Shown here piece after piece: positions 55,166 through 63,811 of a DNA stretch of 64,000 nt. Origin of the DNA: Barnesiella merdipullorum (GTDB lineage: Bacteria > Bacteroidota > Bacteroidia > Bacteroidales > Barnesiellaceae). Each line of letters starts with the position of its first letter. Within the stretch, counting starts at the first letter, position 1. A program made the position numbers and the translations under genes. The stretch covers positions 1 through 64,000 of the forward strand of contig DXBT01000038.1 of the NCBI GenBank assembly GCA_019116365.1. The letters are read 5' to 3'. The notes under the pieces are model-generated. The model was not told the origin of the DNA. It was given only the letters and a program-made list of their open reading frames with translations, and did not search any database.

Positions 55166-56026
55166 ATGCAAATCGCTCCAAAAACAATCGATGCAATGCC
55201 CGATAACCAACTCCGGCAAGAGGATATTCCCATCTCTTTCGACGAGCCCGTCGCCAACGACGATGCCAGCCTTGGCATCTCGCCCGACCAGCTCACGGTT
55301 ATCCTTTGCACACAAGGGCGAAAAAGCATACAAATCAACTTCTCGGACTATAGCCTCACCCCCGGAAGCCTTACGTTTCTTTACCCCAACTCCATGTGGC
55401 GTCCGCTCAAAACAAGCGACGACTTCAAGGCCTTCTACTTTTCCATCAAGGGAACCTCGGCCAAAGAGTGGAACGCCTTTATCGATCTCGATACGGTATT
55501 CTCCATCAGCTCCTACATAGCCAAGCATCCCTATACCCTGCTCTCGCCCGACGAAACCCGGGTAATAGAACAATACCTCACTCTTTTGAAAAATCGTCAC
55601 GAGGCACAGGCCAATGCTACAATCATACGCTTCATTCTGTCGGCTTTTACCCTGGAGCTCAACAAGATATTTACCCTACGGGAAAAGAGCAACCGCTCCA
55701 AGATATCGCGTCAGGAAGATATCCTTTGGCGATTTCTCACCCTGCTCAAGCAATATCACAAGGAGGAACGAAGCGTCAACTTCTATGCCGACAAAATGTG
55801 CATATCGCCCAAACATCTCTCGGCGGTCATCAAGCAGATGAGCCACAAAACGGCCCATGAACTTATTGCCGACTTTGTAACCATGACCGCCAAACGGCTA
55901 CTGAAAACCACAACCCTGAGTATCCAGGAAATTGCCGACGAACTGAACTTTGCCAACCAATCTTTCTTTGGTAAATTTTTCAAGCAGAACACCGGGCAAT
56001 CACCCTCGGAATACCGTCGCAAATAA
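55166..56026 (+). CDS. AraC-family transcriptional regulator
   Basis: 286 residues with a cupin-like N-terminal sensing part (about 20-160, LTVILCTQGRKSIQINFSDYSLTPGSLTFLYP) and an AraC C-terminal domain with two helix-turn-helix units (about 185-285): YADKMCISPKHLSAVIKQMS and IQEIADELNFANQSFFGKFFKQNTGQSPSEYRR. The GH2 gene begins 46 bases downstream on the same strand, so it may control that gene. The effector is unknown. Confidence 0.9.
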   Translation: MQIAPKTIDAMPDNQLRQEDIPISFDEPVANDDASLGISPDQLTVILCTQGRKSIQINFSDYSLTPGSLTFLYPNSMWRPLKTSDDFKAFYFSIKGTSAKEWNAFIDLDTVFSISSYIAKHPYTLLSPDETRVIEQYLTLLKNRHEAQANATIIRFILSAFTLELNKIFTLREKSNRSKISRQEDILWRFLTLLKQYHKEERSVNFYADKMCISPKHLSAVIKQMSHKTAHELIADFVTMTAKRLLKTTTLSIQEIADELNFANQSFFGKFFKQNTGQSPSEYRRK

Positions 56027-56072
56027 TTGCAACATGATTAATCATCATTCACAAAAACAGATAATTATCCAC

Positions 56073-59000
56073 ATGAAGAACATGGCTTTGCTTCTATCGG
56101 CTATCTCCCTGCTTTCAGGCTCGACCTGGGCTCAAGAGCAGCAAAACCGGTTTGCCGAACTCACCAATCCCCGGCTCCTCGACATGGGCAAACTGCCCCC
56201 TCGTGCAACCTTTACCTCATATCACAGCGCGGCTTCGGCTCTGGCTGGAGACCGCGAGCAGGGCAGCGACTACCTGTCGTTGAATGGCAGTTGGCAATTC
56301 CACTATACCGAGCGTTTCGACGAACGTCCCACCGACTTCATGCAACCCGGCTACGACGCATCGGGCTGGGGCCATATCGAAGTCCCGGGTAACTGGGAGA
56401 TGCAGGGATTCGGCGACCCCATCTATGTGAACATAGGCTATGAGTTTGTGTCGCCGGGATTCCCGCCTTATCTTGAGGCCCCCAACCCGCCGCTGGTACC
56501 CGAGTCGTGGAACCCCACCGGGAGTTATCGGCGGGAGTTCGACCTTCCTGCCTCGTGGCAAGGGAAACGCATCTTCCTCTGTGCCGAAGCCGTGAAAGGG
56601 GCTGCCTACTTTTACCTCAACGGAGAGTTCATAGGCATGTCGAAATCGGGTAAGGTGCCCGTGCAGTTCGACATCACCAACCAGGCACGCCCCGGCAAAA
56701 ACTGTCTGGCCGTGCAGATGCACCGATTCTCCGATGCCACCTACCTCGAGGGGCAGGACTTCTGGAGGCTCACCGGCTTCGAACGCGACGTCTATCTCTA
56801 TGCCCAACCACAAACCCGGGTGACCGACTTCGAAGTGTTGTCGCCACTCGACAGCACATACACCCGAGGACTGTTCCACCTGGACATAACCTTGCAAAAC
56901 GACCGGGAAACCGCACAACCGATAACCGTCACTTATCAACTGACCGACGACTCGGCCGGCACTCCCCGAATCGTGGCCCAGGGCGAGCAAGCTCTCACCC
57001 TGGCAGCTCGCAGCTCGGGCCAAATCGACTTCGACACCACCATCGCCCCGGTCAAGGCCTGGACCGCCGAGACGCCCAACCTCTACACGCTACTCATTTC
57101 GACCCGCGACAATGGCGGCGAGAACAGCGAATACATCCCCTCGCGGGTTGGGTTCCGCACCGTCGAAATCAAGGACAAACAGTTGCTCGTCAACGGCCAG
57201 CCCATTCTCGTCAAAGGGGTGAACGTGCACGAACATGACCCTCGCACCGGCCACTATGTGACCGAAGAGACCATGCTCAAGGACTTTGAGCTCTGGGAAA
57301 AATACAACGTCAACACCCTGCGCACCTGCCACTATCCGCAGCAAAAGCGCTTTTACGAACTGTGCGACGAGTATGGCTTCTATGTCATCGACGAGGCCAA
57401 CATCGAGTCGCACGGCATGGGATACGACCTGCGCAAGGGAGGTACCCTGGGCAACAACCCGCTCTATCTGGCTACCCACCTCGACCGGTTGCAGGATATG
57501 GTCGAGCGCGACAAGAACCACCCCTCGGTCATCATCTGGTCGCTCGGCAACGAGGCCGGCAACGGATACTGTTTCTACCACACCTACCTGTGGCTGAAGC
57601 AGCGCGACCCCTCGCGCCCCATCCAGTACGAACGGGCTCAACGCGAATGGAACACCGACATCTATTGCCCCATGTACACCTCGCCCGAGGGCATTGAGCG
57701 ATATGCCCTCGACCCGACGGCCACACGGCCCCTTATCCTGTGCGAGTATGCCCACGCCATGGGCAACAGCCTGGGCAACTTCCAGGACTACTGGGATATA
57801 ATCGAGAAGTACGACCTGCTGCAAGGCGGCTGTATCTGGGACTGGGTCGATCAGGGACTGGAGAAGACCAACGCCCGGGGCGAGAAATTCTGGGCCTACG
57901 GTGGCGACTATGGGGCGACCGGAACCCCCTCCGACGGCAACTTCTGCATCAACGGCATCGTCTATCCCGACCGCCGCATCAAACCCCAAACCATCGAGAT
58001 GGGCAAGGTGTACCAGAACATCAAGTTCCTCAACTTCGACCCCGAGGCCGGGACTATCGACGTGAAAAACGAATTCTTCTTCACCCCGCTCGACAAATAC
58101 GACTTCGTCTATACGGTCAAGGGCAACGGCAAGACTCTGAAGACGGGACGGTTTGCCCTGTCGCTGCCACCCCGCCAGCAGAAGACCGTCGCCCTGAAGG
58201 GATTGCCCGCCATGAAAGAGACTTCGGTCGATTACCGCATCGAGTTTGAAGCCCGGCTGAAAAAGGCCGAGCCTTTCCTGCCACAAGGCTATGCCATAGC
58301 TCGCGAGCAGTTGGCCGTGAAAACGGCCGTGAAACCTGTGGCCAAACCCTCAAACGAAACAATCACTCAAAGCGAGAGTGGCAACGAAGTGCGCTTCTCG
58401 GGCAAACAGTTCGATATCACCTTCGACAAGACCACCGGTCTGATGACCTCCTACCGCTACAAGGGTTGTGAATATCTGCTCGACGGTTTCGGTCCCCGCC
58501 CCAGCTTCTGGCGAGCCCCCACCGACAACGACTACGGCTACAATTCGCCCCAACAGCTGGGCACCTGGAAAGAGGCATCGCAACAGGTTCCCGAGGCCCG
58601 GTCGTTCACCATCGAACCAGGCGACGGTAACCACCCGCGCATCATCACCCGATATGCCTATGCGCAAACCGGGGCCGAATGGACTACCACCTACACGCTG
58701 CTGGGCAACGGTGTAATCAAGGTCGATAATACCCTCACGTTTGACAATCCTCGCGCCCCCATGATTCCCCGGGTAGGCTTGCGCATGCAACTGCCATCCT
58801 CATTCACTCACCTCGAATACTACGGCCGAGGCCCGTGGGAGAACTACATCGACCGCCGCACCAGCTGTTTCGTGGGTCGCTACCAGGCCGAGATTGCCGA
58901 CCTCTACGAGCCCTATGTACGGCCACAGGAGAACAACCACCGCACCGACGTGAGCTGGCTGGCCCTCTCGGGTGACCCTGGTAAACTGCTTATCGTGGCC

Positions 59001-59309
59001 GACTCGCTTGTCGAATTCAATGCTTCGAACTATACCCTCGAATCGCTCGACAGCGGCAACTCCCGCGACGATGGACGCCAGCGTCCCGAGAACCCGCAAC
59101 AACGCCACTGCTGCGACCCCAAGCCGGCACAACTCGTCGATCTCTTCATCGACTACCGCATGATGGGCCTGGGAGGCGACGACTCGTGGGGAGCCAAACC
59201 GCACAAACGCTACCAGATAAACCCTGCCGACGGAACGATTACCTATGGGTTTACCCTCGTCCCGCTCGCCAAGAACGCTTCGATAGACCGTGCCATCAAA
59301 CAATATTAA
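56073..59309 (+). CDS. GH2 beta-galactosidase, LacZ type, exported
   Basis: Hydrolyses beta-galactosides from the non-reducing end. The ATG at 56073 starts a signal peptide (MKNMALLLSAISLL ... TWAQ); the frame is open further upstream into the AraC gene but lacks a sensible start. Domains of the 1,078-residue product: jelly-roll sugar-binding domain (about 30-230, VPGNWEMQGFGDPIYVN), two Ig-like domains, the barrel (about 360-660) with acid/base E494 in LGNEAGNG and nucleophile E558 in LCEYAHAMGNSLGN, then a Bgal small-chain domain (about 770-1075, FWRAPTDNDYGYN). Periplasmic rather than lipidated. No SusC/SusD is adjacent. Confidence 0.92.
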   Translation: MKNMALLLSAISLLSGSTWAQEQQNRFAELTNPRLLDMGKLPPRATFTSYHSAASALAGDREQGSDYLSLNGSWQFHYTERFDERPTDFMQPGYDASGWGHIEVPGNWEMQGFGDPIYVNIGYEFVSPGFPPYLEAPNPPLVPESWNPTGSYRREFDLPASWQGKRIFLCAEAVKGAAYFYLNGEFIGMSKSGKVPVQFDITNQARPGKNCLAVQMHRFSDATYLEGQDFWRLTGFERDVYLYAQPQTRVTDFEVLSPLDSTYTRGLFHLDITLQNDRETAQPITVTYQLTDDSAGTPRIVAQGEQALTLAARSSGQIDFDTTIAPVKAWTAETPNLYTLLISTRDNGGENSEYIPSRVGFRTVEIKDKQLLVNGQPILVKGVNVHEHDPRTGHYVTEETMLKDFELWEKYNVNTLRTCHYPQQKRFYELCDEYGFYVIDEANIESHGMGYDLRKGGTLGNNPLYLATHLDRLQDMVERDKNHPSVIIWSLGNEAGNGYCFYHTYLWLKQRDPSRPIQYERAQREWNTDIYCPMYTSPEGIERYALDPTATRPLILCEYAHAMGNSLGNFQDYWDIIEKYDLLQGGCIWDWVDQGLEKTNARGEKFWAYGGDYGATGTPSDGNFCINGIVYPDRRIKPQTIEMGKVYQNIKFLNFDPEAGTIDVKNEFFFTPLDKYDFVYTVKGNGKTLKTGRFALSLPPRQQKTVALKGLPAMKETSVDYRIEFEARLKKAEPFLPQGYAIAREQLAVKTAVKPVAKPSNETITQSESGNEVRFSGKQFDITFDKTTGLMTSYRYKGCEYLLDGFGPRPSFWRAPTDNDYGYNSPQQLGTWKEASQQVPEARSFTIEPGDGNHPRIITRYAYAQTGAEWTTTYTLLGNGVIKVDNTLTFDNPRAPMIPRVGLRMQLPSSFTHLEYYGRGPWENYIDRRTSCFVGRYQAEIADLYEPYVRPQENNHRTDVSWLALSGDPGKLLIVADSLVEFNASNYTLESLDSGNSRDDGRQRPENPQQRHCCDPKPAQLVDLFIDYRMMGLGGDDSWGAKPHKRYQINPADGTITYGFTLVPLAKNASIDRAIKQY

Positions 59310-59318
59310 ACCATACCG

Positions 59319-59352
59319 GTCGCACTTGGGAGAATCTGCTCCCGAGTGCGAC
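59319..59352 (+). terminator. Hairpin between the GH2 and lipoprotein genes
   Basis: GTCGCACTTGGGAG (59319-59332) pairs with CTCCCGAGTGCGAC (59339-59352), 14 bp with one G-T pair and a 6-base loop. No T run follows, so it may be a processing or stability element rather than a classic terminator. Confidence 0.5.
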
Positions 59353-59375
59353 GCCCTAAAAAGAATCAAAAAGGA

Positions 59376-59876
59376 ATGAATCGATTGACCTATCTGCTTT
59401 TAGCACTCTCGCTCCTGCTCGTCAGCTCGTGCAGCCTGTTCAAAGAGTTAAACCTCACCTCCGACGATGTAACCCGCATGACCTCCGAATGTTTCGACGA
59501 CGACTACGACCTGGTCTATTACTCGACCCTGTCGCTGCTCCAGGCCGAACAGTTTACCATTGTCGAGGCCAACAAAGAGAGCGGTATCATACGAGGCATG
59601 CAATATACCGAGCGCGACGATGTGGAGTGGAACCTGAAGGCCTTTGGCGAAGCCACCGAACGCGAATCGACCGAGGCGGTATTTCTCGTGCTGCCTCTCC
59701 CCTCGAAGCAAACCGAGGTGAAACTCTCGCTCTACCGCAACGCACTGGTCGTCACCCGCAAGAACGGTCATAACCAAAAGCAGGACTCCCGCACCATGCT
59801 ACTCACCGAATCGACCTATCACAAGTGGCTCAACAAACTGAAAGCCGAAATCAAACGACGCAAACGACTTTCGTAA
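59376..59876 (+). CDS. Small lipoprotein of unknown function
   Basis: 166 residues. The ATG at 59376 begins a clear lipoprotein signal (MNRLTYLLLALSLLLVSSC); an upstream GTG would lie in the hairpin. The mature protein is soluble and mixed alpha/beta, with YSTLSLLQAEQFTIVEANKE-like and SGIIRGMQYTE motifs, ending in a basic tail (KLKAEIKRRKRLS). No family could be recognised beyond a general resemblance to small Bacteroidetes lipoproteins. Confidence 0.75.
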   Translation: MNRLTYLLLALSLLLVSSCSLFKELNLTSDDVTRMTSECFDDDYDLVYYSTLSLLQAEQFTIVEANKESGIIRGMQYTERDDVEWNLKAFGEATERESTEAVFLVLPLPSKQTEVKLSLYRNALVVTRKNGHNQKQDSRTMLLTESTYHKWLNKLKAEIKRRKRLS

Positions 59877-59920
59877 AAACAGCGCGCAAACAACCCTGAA
59901 TATAATATCAACACAACGTT

Positions 59921-60187
59921 ATGTCTAATCTATTTGAATTAAACAAATACGAAAGTCAAGTAGATACCCATGTCACTATCTGCTTCATCCTGTCGGCCCT
60001 GAGCGACTGGGCTTCGCCAATAGCTTGGATAGGACTGGCAGCCTGCACGGTACTGCTCTGCCAATTGGTCTATTATCCCTTCTGGTGCAAGCGAAACGAC
60101 GAATCCCTGTTCGTGCCCTGGTGGATTCTCTCTCTGCTTTACTGGTGTGTATTCGTTTATTGGACAGGACATCTTTTAATTCCATAG
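59921..60187 (+). CDS. Small two-helix membrane protein, first of a pair
   Basis: 88 residues. Two hydrophobic segments (about 20-52 and 66-86) flank a loop with FWCKRNDE. The next gene starts one base after its stop and encodes a protein of the same plan: two helices with WCRKHNE between them and a Trp-rich second helix. Not recognised. Coding is supported by the tight spacing and the shared architecture. Confidence 0.6.
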   Translation: MSNLFELNKYESQVDTHVTICFILSALSDWASPIAWIGLAACTVLLCQLVYYPFWCKRNDESLFVPWWILSLLYWCVFVYWTGHLLIP

Positions 60188-60188
60188 T

Positions 60189-60470
60189 ATGAAAAAGAAA
60201 AGTAAATCGGTTATCCGCCTGAAATATATCGAACTGATTGCATTTGTCGAGACGGGATTTGCTTGCCTCTGCCTCATCTTGGGACACTCGTGGCTCATTG
60301 CCCTGTCGATAGCTCTGTTTCTGATACCGCTGTGGGGCCTCATCACCCATCGCCGCTGGTGCCGGAAACACAACGAACCCTATTCCAACTGGGAACTGCT
60401 CTATACCGTCGTTGCCTGGGTGGTATATGTATGTATAATCCTGGTCATCTATTTCCGCTTCGTCGAATAG
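60189..60470 (+). CDS. Small two-helix membrane protein, second of a pair
   Basis: 93 residues: a basic start (MKKKSKSVIRLKY), hydrophobic segments at about 14-54 and 70-91 and a central RRWCRKHNEPYSNWELL. The motif W-C-[KR]-[RK]-x-[ND]-E is shared with the preceding gene, so the two may be diverged copies. Function unknown. The stop is about 240 bases before the tRNA genes, which run the other way. Confidence 0.6.
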   Translation: MKKKSKSVIRLKYIELIAFVETGFACLCLILGHSWLIALSIALFLIPLWGLITHRRWCRKHNEPYSNWELLYTVVAWVVYVCIILVIYFRFVE

Positions 60471-60676
60471 GAGAGAGACCCGATAAATACCCCATCACTA
60501 CTTTTATCACTCAGACTTGGTGTTTCCACAAAACGACCCGAAATAGCTCTCCCATCAAATGAGGGGCAACCGGGTATAATCTCGAGTGCAAGGAGACTCC
60601 CCATGGTCATTCCTCGTTACGACGCGGAATCCAGAGATACCGACAAAGGGTCGGATAGAGTACGGAAAACAAAAAT

Positions 60677-60704
60677 CGCCCGATAGAGGATTCTCTATCG
60701 GGCG
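60677..60704 (-). terminator. Terminator of the tRNA transcript
   Basis: A perfect 12-bp stem, CGCCCGATAGAG (60677-60688) and CTCTATCGGGCG (60693-60704), with a 4-base loop. On the minus strand ATTTTTGTTTT follows. It sits 8 bases after the CCA of tRNA-Gly. Confidence 0.85.
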
Positions 60705-60712
60705 GTTTCATC

Positions 60713-60788
60713 TGGAGCGGAAGACGAGGCTCAAACTCGCGACCCTCAGCTTGGAAGGCTGATGCTCTATCAACTGAGCTACTTCCGC
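60713..60788 (-). tRNA. tRNA-Gly (anticodon TCC)
   Basis: The minus strand folds into a cloverleaf: acceptor GCGGAAG/CTTCCGC, D arm with AGCTCAGTTGATAGAGC, anticodon loop CTTCCAA with TCC, T arm with GGTCGCGAGTTTGAGCC. The TCCA end is encoded. 76 bases with CCA. Third position in the same transcript as tRNA-Tyr, 7 bases apart. Confidence 0.95.
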
Positions 60789-60795
60789 AGGCTTT

Positions 60796-60881
60796 TGGTG
60801 GGCAAAGATGGATTCGAACCACCGAAGGCGAAAGCCAGCAGATTTACAGTCTGCCCCATTTGGCCACTCTGGAATTTGCCC
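60796..60881 (-). tRNA. tRNA-Tyr (anticodon GTA)
   Basis: Class II tRNA with a long variable arm. Acceptor GGGCAAA/TTTGCCC, anticodon stem CAGA/TCTG around CTGTAAA with GTA, variable arm TGGCTTTCGCC, T arm with GGTTCGAATCC and an encoded ACCA end. 86 bases with CCA. Confidence 0.96.
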
Positions 60882-60893
60882 TAAAAGCGTGTG

Positions 60894-60925
60894 CAAAGAT
60901 AGTACGCTTTATTTTAATTTGCAAA
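60894..60925 (-). promoter_or_regulatory. tRNA promoter inside the 3' end of ribH
   Basis: On the minus strand TTTG (60925-60922), 20 bases and TATCTTTG (60901-60894), then the tRNA-Tyr 5' end 12 bases later. It overlaps the last codons and the stop of ribH (60909). Confidence 0.8.
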
Positions 60926-61400
60926 CGAAATCGTGCATTTTTATCGCTGCCACGGCAGCCTCGTCGCCCTTGTTACCCAACCGGCCACCGGCCCGGTCGC
61001 GTGCCTGCTCCATGGTATCGGTGGTGAGTACACCAAAGATGAAGGGTATCCCAAAAAGGGTATTGAGGTGGGTGATTCCCTGCGTGACGCTTTGGCACAC
61101 ATAGTCGAAGTGCGGGGTGTCGCCACGCACCACACAGCCAATGGCAATGACGGCATCGGGTTGATAAAACTCGGCCATCTGCTGCGAGGCAAATGTCAGC
61201 TCGATGGTTCCCGGCACACGGGCTACAAAGATATTCTCTTCTTTCACGCCGTTGCGCATGAGGGTATCGACTGCCCCTTTGAGCAGGGCATCGGTAATCT
61301 CGGCGTTCCACTCGGCGGCGGCAATAGCCACTTTCATGTCCGACGCATCGGGCATGCTGTTGGCATCATAATCCGATAAGTTGTGATAGGCAGTAGCCAT
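60909..61400 (-). CDS. ribH: 6,7-dimethyl-8-ribityllumazine synthase
   Basis: Penultimate step of riboflavin synthesis: joins 5-amino-6-ribitylaminouracil with dihydroxybutanone phosphate. 163 residues with AAEWNAEIT (ring contact), VPGTIELTFA, IGCVVRGDTPHFDYVC (phosphate site and catalytic His) and FGVLTTDTMEQARDRAGG. Full length. It follows the TPR gene after a hairpin, and its end overlaps the tRNA promoter. Confidence 0.96.
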   Translation of the reverse strand: MATAYHNLSDYDANSMPDASDMKVAIAAAEWNAEITDALLKGAVDTLMRNGVKEENIFVARVPGTIELTFASQQMAEFYQPDAVIAIGCVVRGDTPHFDYVCQSVTQGITHLNTLFGIPFIFGVLTTDTMEQARDRAGGRLGNKGDEAAVAAIKMHDFVCKLK

Positions 61401-61420
61401 AGGTAAATCTTCTTTTTTGA

Positions 61421-61459
61421 AAATAAGGCCGCCTTTCGTGTGGAGAGACGGCCTTATTT
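61421..61459 (-). terminator. Hairpin between the TPR gene and ribH
   Basis: AAATAAGGCCG (61421-61431) pairs with CGGCCTTATTT (61449-61459), 11 bp. On the minus strand TCAAAAAAG follows with the T's inside the stem's end. It may partly end transcription before ribH. Confidence 0.6.
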
Positions 61460-61477
61460 ATAGGGTTAATAGATTGA

Positions 61478-62149
61478 TTACTTGTTTTGGATACGCTCGA
61501 TATAGCGATCGATGCTGCGGGCCTCGTTTGAGGTAGGATATTTGTCCTTAATCTCCTGGTAGAGTTTCAGGGCAGCCTCTTGGTTACCCAGCTTCTCATA
61601 CACGGCAGCAGCCTTTTTGAGGTAAACGGGGCTGAACACGTCGTTGTCGGAAGCCTTGGCAGCTTTCTCGAAATAGCTTACGCTCTCTTCGTATTTGTCC
61701 ATATCGACCAGGCAGTTACCGATAGCAGCTGTCATGGCAGGAGCAAGAACCGATTCGTCGGCACTGAATTTGGCGAGATATTTCTGAGCCGTTTCGTATT
61801 CGCCTTTTTCGTAATAGGCCAGACCCAGGTAGGCATTGGCCAGATTACCGGCATCCGTCGAACCGTATTGATCGGCAACGGTCAACAGGCCGTCAAATTT
61901 TTCGTTACCATTGATTGCCAGGTCGAGCGAGTCGTTTTCAAACGCCATCACAGCCTGATACATTGCGGCTTGTGCCTTGTCTTCGCGGGGCAACAGGTAG
62001 AAGTGACGCACACCCAGTATGGCACCAATCACAACCACTACAATGAGCAGGCCCCACAGCAGGGGTTTCTGATACTTTTCAACAAACTGTTCCGACATCG
62101 AGAGAGCTTCGTTCATTTTCTCAAGCTCGTCTTTTTCTTTTTCTGCCAT
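61478..62149 (-). CDS. Tetratricopeptide-repeat membrane-anchored protein
   Basis: 223 residues: a charged cytoplasmic start, one transmembrane helix (about 29-50, PLLWGLLIVVVVIGAILGV) and a periplasmic domain with about four TPR units (AYLGLAYYEKGEYETAQKYL, NCLVDMDKYEESVSYFEKAA, YEKLGNQEAALKLYQEI). The layout resembles YfgM-type proteins that assist envelope biogenesis. Adjacent to ribH and divergent from recF, an arrangement seen in Bacteroidales. Exact role unknown. Confidence 0.82.
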   Translation of the reverse strand: MAEKEKDELEKMNEALSMSEQFVEKYQKPLLWGLLIVVVVIGAILGVRHFYLLPREDKAQAAMYQAVMAFENDSLDLAINGNEKFDGLLTVADQYGSTDAGNLANAYLGLAYYEKGEYETAQKYLAKFSADESVLAPAMTAAIGNCLVDMDKYEESVSYFEKAAKASDNDVFSPVYLKKAAAVYEKLGNQEAALKLYQEIKDKYPTSNEARSIDRYIERIQNK

Positions 62150-62213
62150 ATTTTTCTTGTCTTTTAATTATTTTTTATCCTCATGCAAACCCTTATAGGG
62201 GAATTTGAGTGAC

Positions 62214-62221
62214 AAAAGTAA
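62214..62221 (-). promoter_or_regulatory. Promoter -7 box of the TPR-ribH genes
   Basis: TACTTTTG on the minus strand, 64 bases before the TPR ATG, with TTTT in place of TTTG 20 bases upstream. Confidence 0.5.
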
Positions 62222-62371
62222 CTTATTTCTTTTTATAAATAAAATTTCATCTTCATTTTTTTGTGGCTGAACCGCTAATAGCGTGCATGAAACCTGTTTT
62301 TCGACGCATATCGCCATCGGAGTCCTACTATTTCGCCATCGGTTTTGTGTGCGAAAAAGAAAAAGTTTGCG

Positions 62372-62379
62372 TATGTTTG
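62372..62379 (+). promoter_or_regulatory. Promoter -7 box of recF
   Basis: TATGTTTG lies 24 bases before the recF ATG. A TTTG at 62344-62347 is 24 bases upstream of the box, slightly too far for an ideal -33 element. Confidence 0.5.
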
Positions 62380-62403
62380 TAGAAACAAAACGATAGATTC
62401 GAC

Positions 62404-63510
62404 ATGATTCTCTCCCGATTATCGATAGTCAATTTCAAAAATATTGCTCAGGCCGATTTGCACTTCTCGCCCAACGTCAACTGCTTCCTGGGCAACAACG
62501 GTATGGGGAAGAGCAATCTGCTCGATGCCATCTATTACCTCTCGTTTTGCAAAAGCTACACCCGCAACCCCGACTCGCAGAACATTCGCCACGGCGAGGA
62601 TTTCTTTGTCGTGCAGGGATACTACGAGCGCAACGGCAACGACGAGGAGTTGTATTGCGGCATCAAGCGCCGGCAAAAGAAGACGTTCAAGCGCAACAAG
62701 AAGGAGTATGACCGCCTGTCGGACCACATCGGGTTTGCCCCGCTGGTGCTCTCGACCCCCTCGGACCAGGAGCTGATTCTGGGCGGGAGCGAAGAGCGGC
62801 GCAAGTTCATCGACCAGGTTATCAGCCAGTTCGACAAGCCCTACCTGGGCTCGCTCATCCGCTACAACAAGGCTCTTGAGCAACGCAATGCGCTGTTGCG
62901 GCAGGAGTGTACCGACGAGATGCTCTACGACATCTGGGAGGTGCAGATGGACAGTACCGCCGCCGAAATCTACGAAAGCCGCCGGCAGTTTCTGCAAGCC
63001 TTCATCCCCGTGTTTCGCCGCTTCTACGGTGAGATTTCGTCGCAGAACGAGGCGGCCGACCTGGTCTATACCTCGCATCTGGCCGACGGAGCACTACTGC
63101 CCCAGCTGAAAGCTTCGCGCCAGCGCGACCTCATCCTGGGCTATACTACCCGGGGCATACACCGCGACGACATGGAGATGATGCTGGGCAACTATCCCAT
63201 GAAGCGCATCGGCTCGCAAGGGCAGTGCAAGACCTACCTGATAGCCCTGCGGCTGGCTCAATACGATTTCCTACGCGGACAGGGCGACACCGTCCCGCTG
63301 CTGCTGCTCGACGATATCTTCGACAAGCTCGACGCCGAGCGAGTGAAACAGATCGTCCGGCTCGTATCGTCGGAGCACTTCGGGCAGATATTCATTACCG
63401 ATACCAACCGTCAGTATCTCGACGACATCATACAATCAATAGGTTCGCAATACAGCATCTTCTCGGTCAACCGAGGGGAGTTTGAAGTTTTGGAGGGAAA
63501 CGCATCATGA
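62404..63510 (+). CDS. recF: DNA replication/repair protein RecF
   Basis: SMC-like ATPase that helps load RecA at single-stranded gaps. 368 residues. Walker A GNNGMGKSN (residues 30-38), ABC-type signature GSQGQCKTYLIALRLAQ (about 277-293) and Walker B LLLLDDIFDKLD (about 300-311) are all intact. The first base of the next gene overlaps its end by 4 bases (ATGA). Confidence 0.96.
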   Translation: MILSRLSIVNFKNIAQADLHFSPNVNCFLGNNGMGKSNLLDAIYYLSFCKSYTRNPDSQNIRHGEDFFVVQGYYERNGNDEELYCGIKRRQKKTFKRNKKEYDRLSDHIGFAPLVLSTPSDQELILGGSEERRKFIDQVISQFDKPYLGSLIRYNKALEQRNALLRQECTDEMLYDIWEVQMDSTAAEIYESRRQFLQAFIPVFRRFYGEISSQNEAADLVYTSHLADGALLPQLKASRQRDLILGYTTRGIHRDDMEMMLGNYPMKRIGSQGQCKTYLIALRLAQYDFLRGQGDTVPLLLLDDIFDKLDAERVKQIVRLVSSEHFGQIFITDTNRQYLDDIIQSIGSQYSIFSVNRGEFEVLEGNAS

Positions 63511-63797
63511 AAAAACGAGAACCTCTCTCGATTGGAGAGATTATCGGCCAGTTCATTGCCGAGAACAAAATGGGACAAAAACTCGACGAGACCCAGGTCA
63601 TGCGTCTGTGGCCCCGCATCGCCGGCGAAACGGCAAATGCCTACACCCAGTCGATGTATGTGCGCAACCGCATCCTCTATGTGCACCTCACCTCGGCCGT
63701 GCTGCGCAACGAGCTGATGTTGCTGAGGAGCGAACTGTTGCGTCGCTTCAACGACGAGTTTGGCCACCCGGTCATCGACAACATCATCTTCAGATAA
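63507..63797 (+). CDS. DUF721 (DciA-like) protein
   Basis: 96 residues with the DUF721 pattern: LSIGEIIGQFIAENKMGQKLDETQVMRLW, then YVRNRILYVHLTSAVLRNELMLLR. It overlaps recF by 4 bases and is co-transcribed. The family includes DciA, the replicative-helicase loader of bacteria without DnaC, and the recF link fits a replication role, but this short form is not proven to act so. Confidence 0.88.
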   Translation: MKKREPLSIGEIIGQFIAENKMGQKLDETQVMRLWPRIAGETANAYTQSMYVRNRILYVHLTSAVLRNELMLLRSELLRRFNDEFGHPVIDNIIFR

Positions 63798-63811
63798 AAC
63801 CCATACGCGCC

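Noticed and set aside
55950..56072. Upstream extension of the GH2 gene into the AraC gene
   Set aside because: The added residues are polar, out of frame with the AraC product and would bury the clear signal peptide that starts at 56073.
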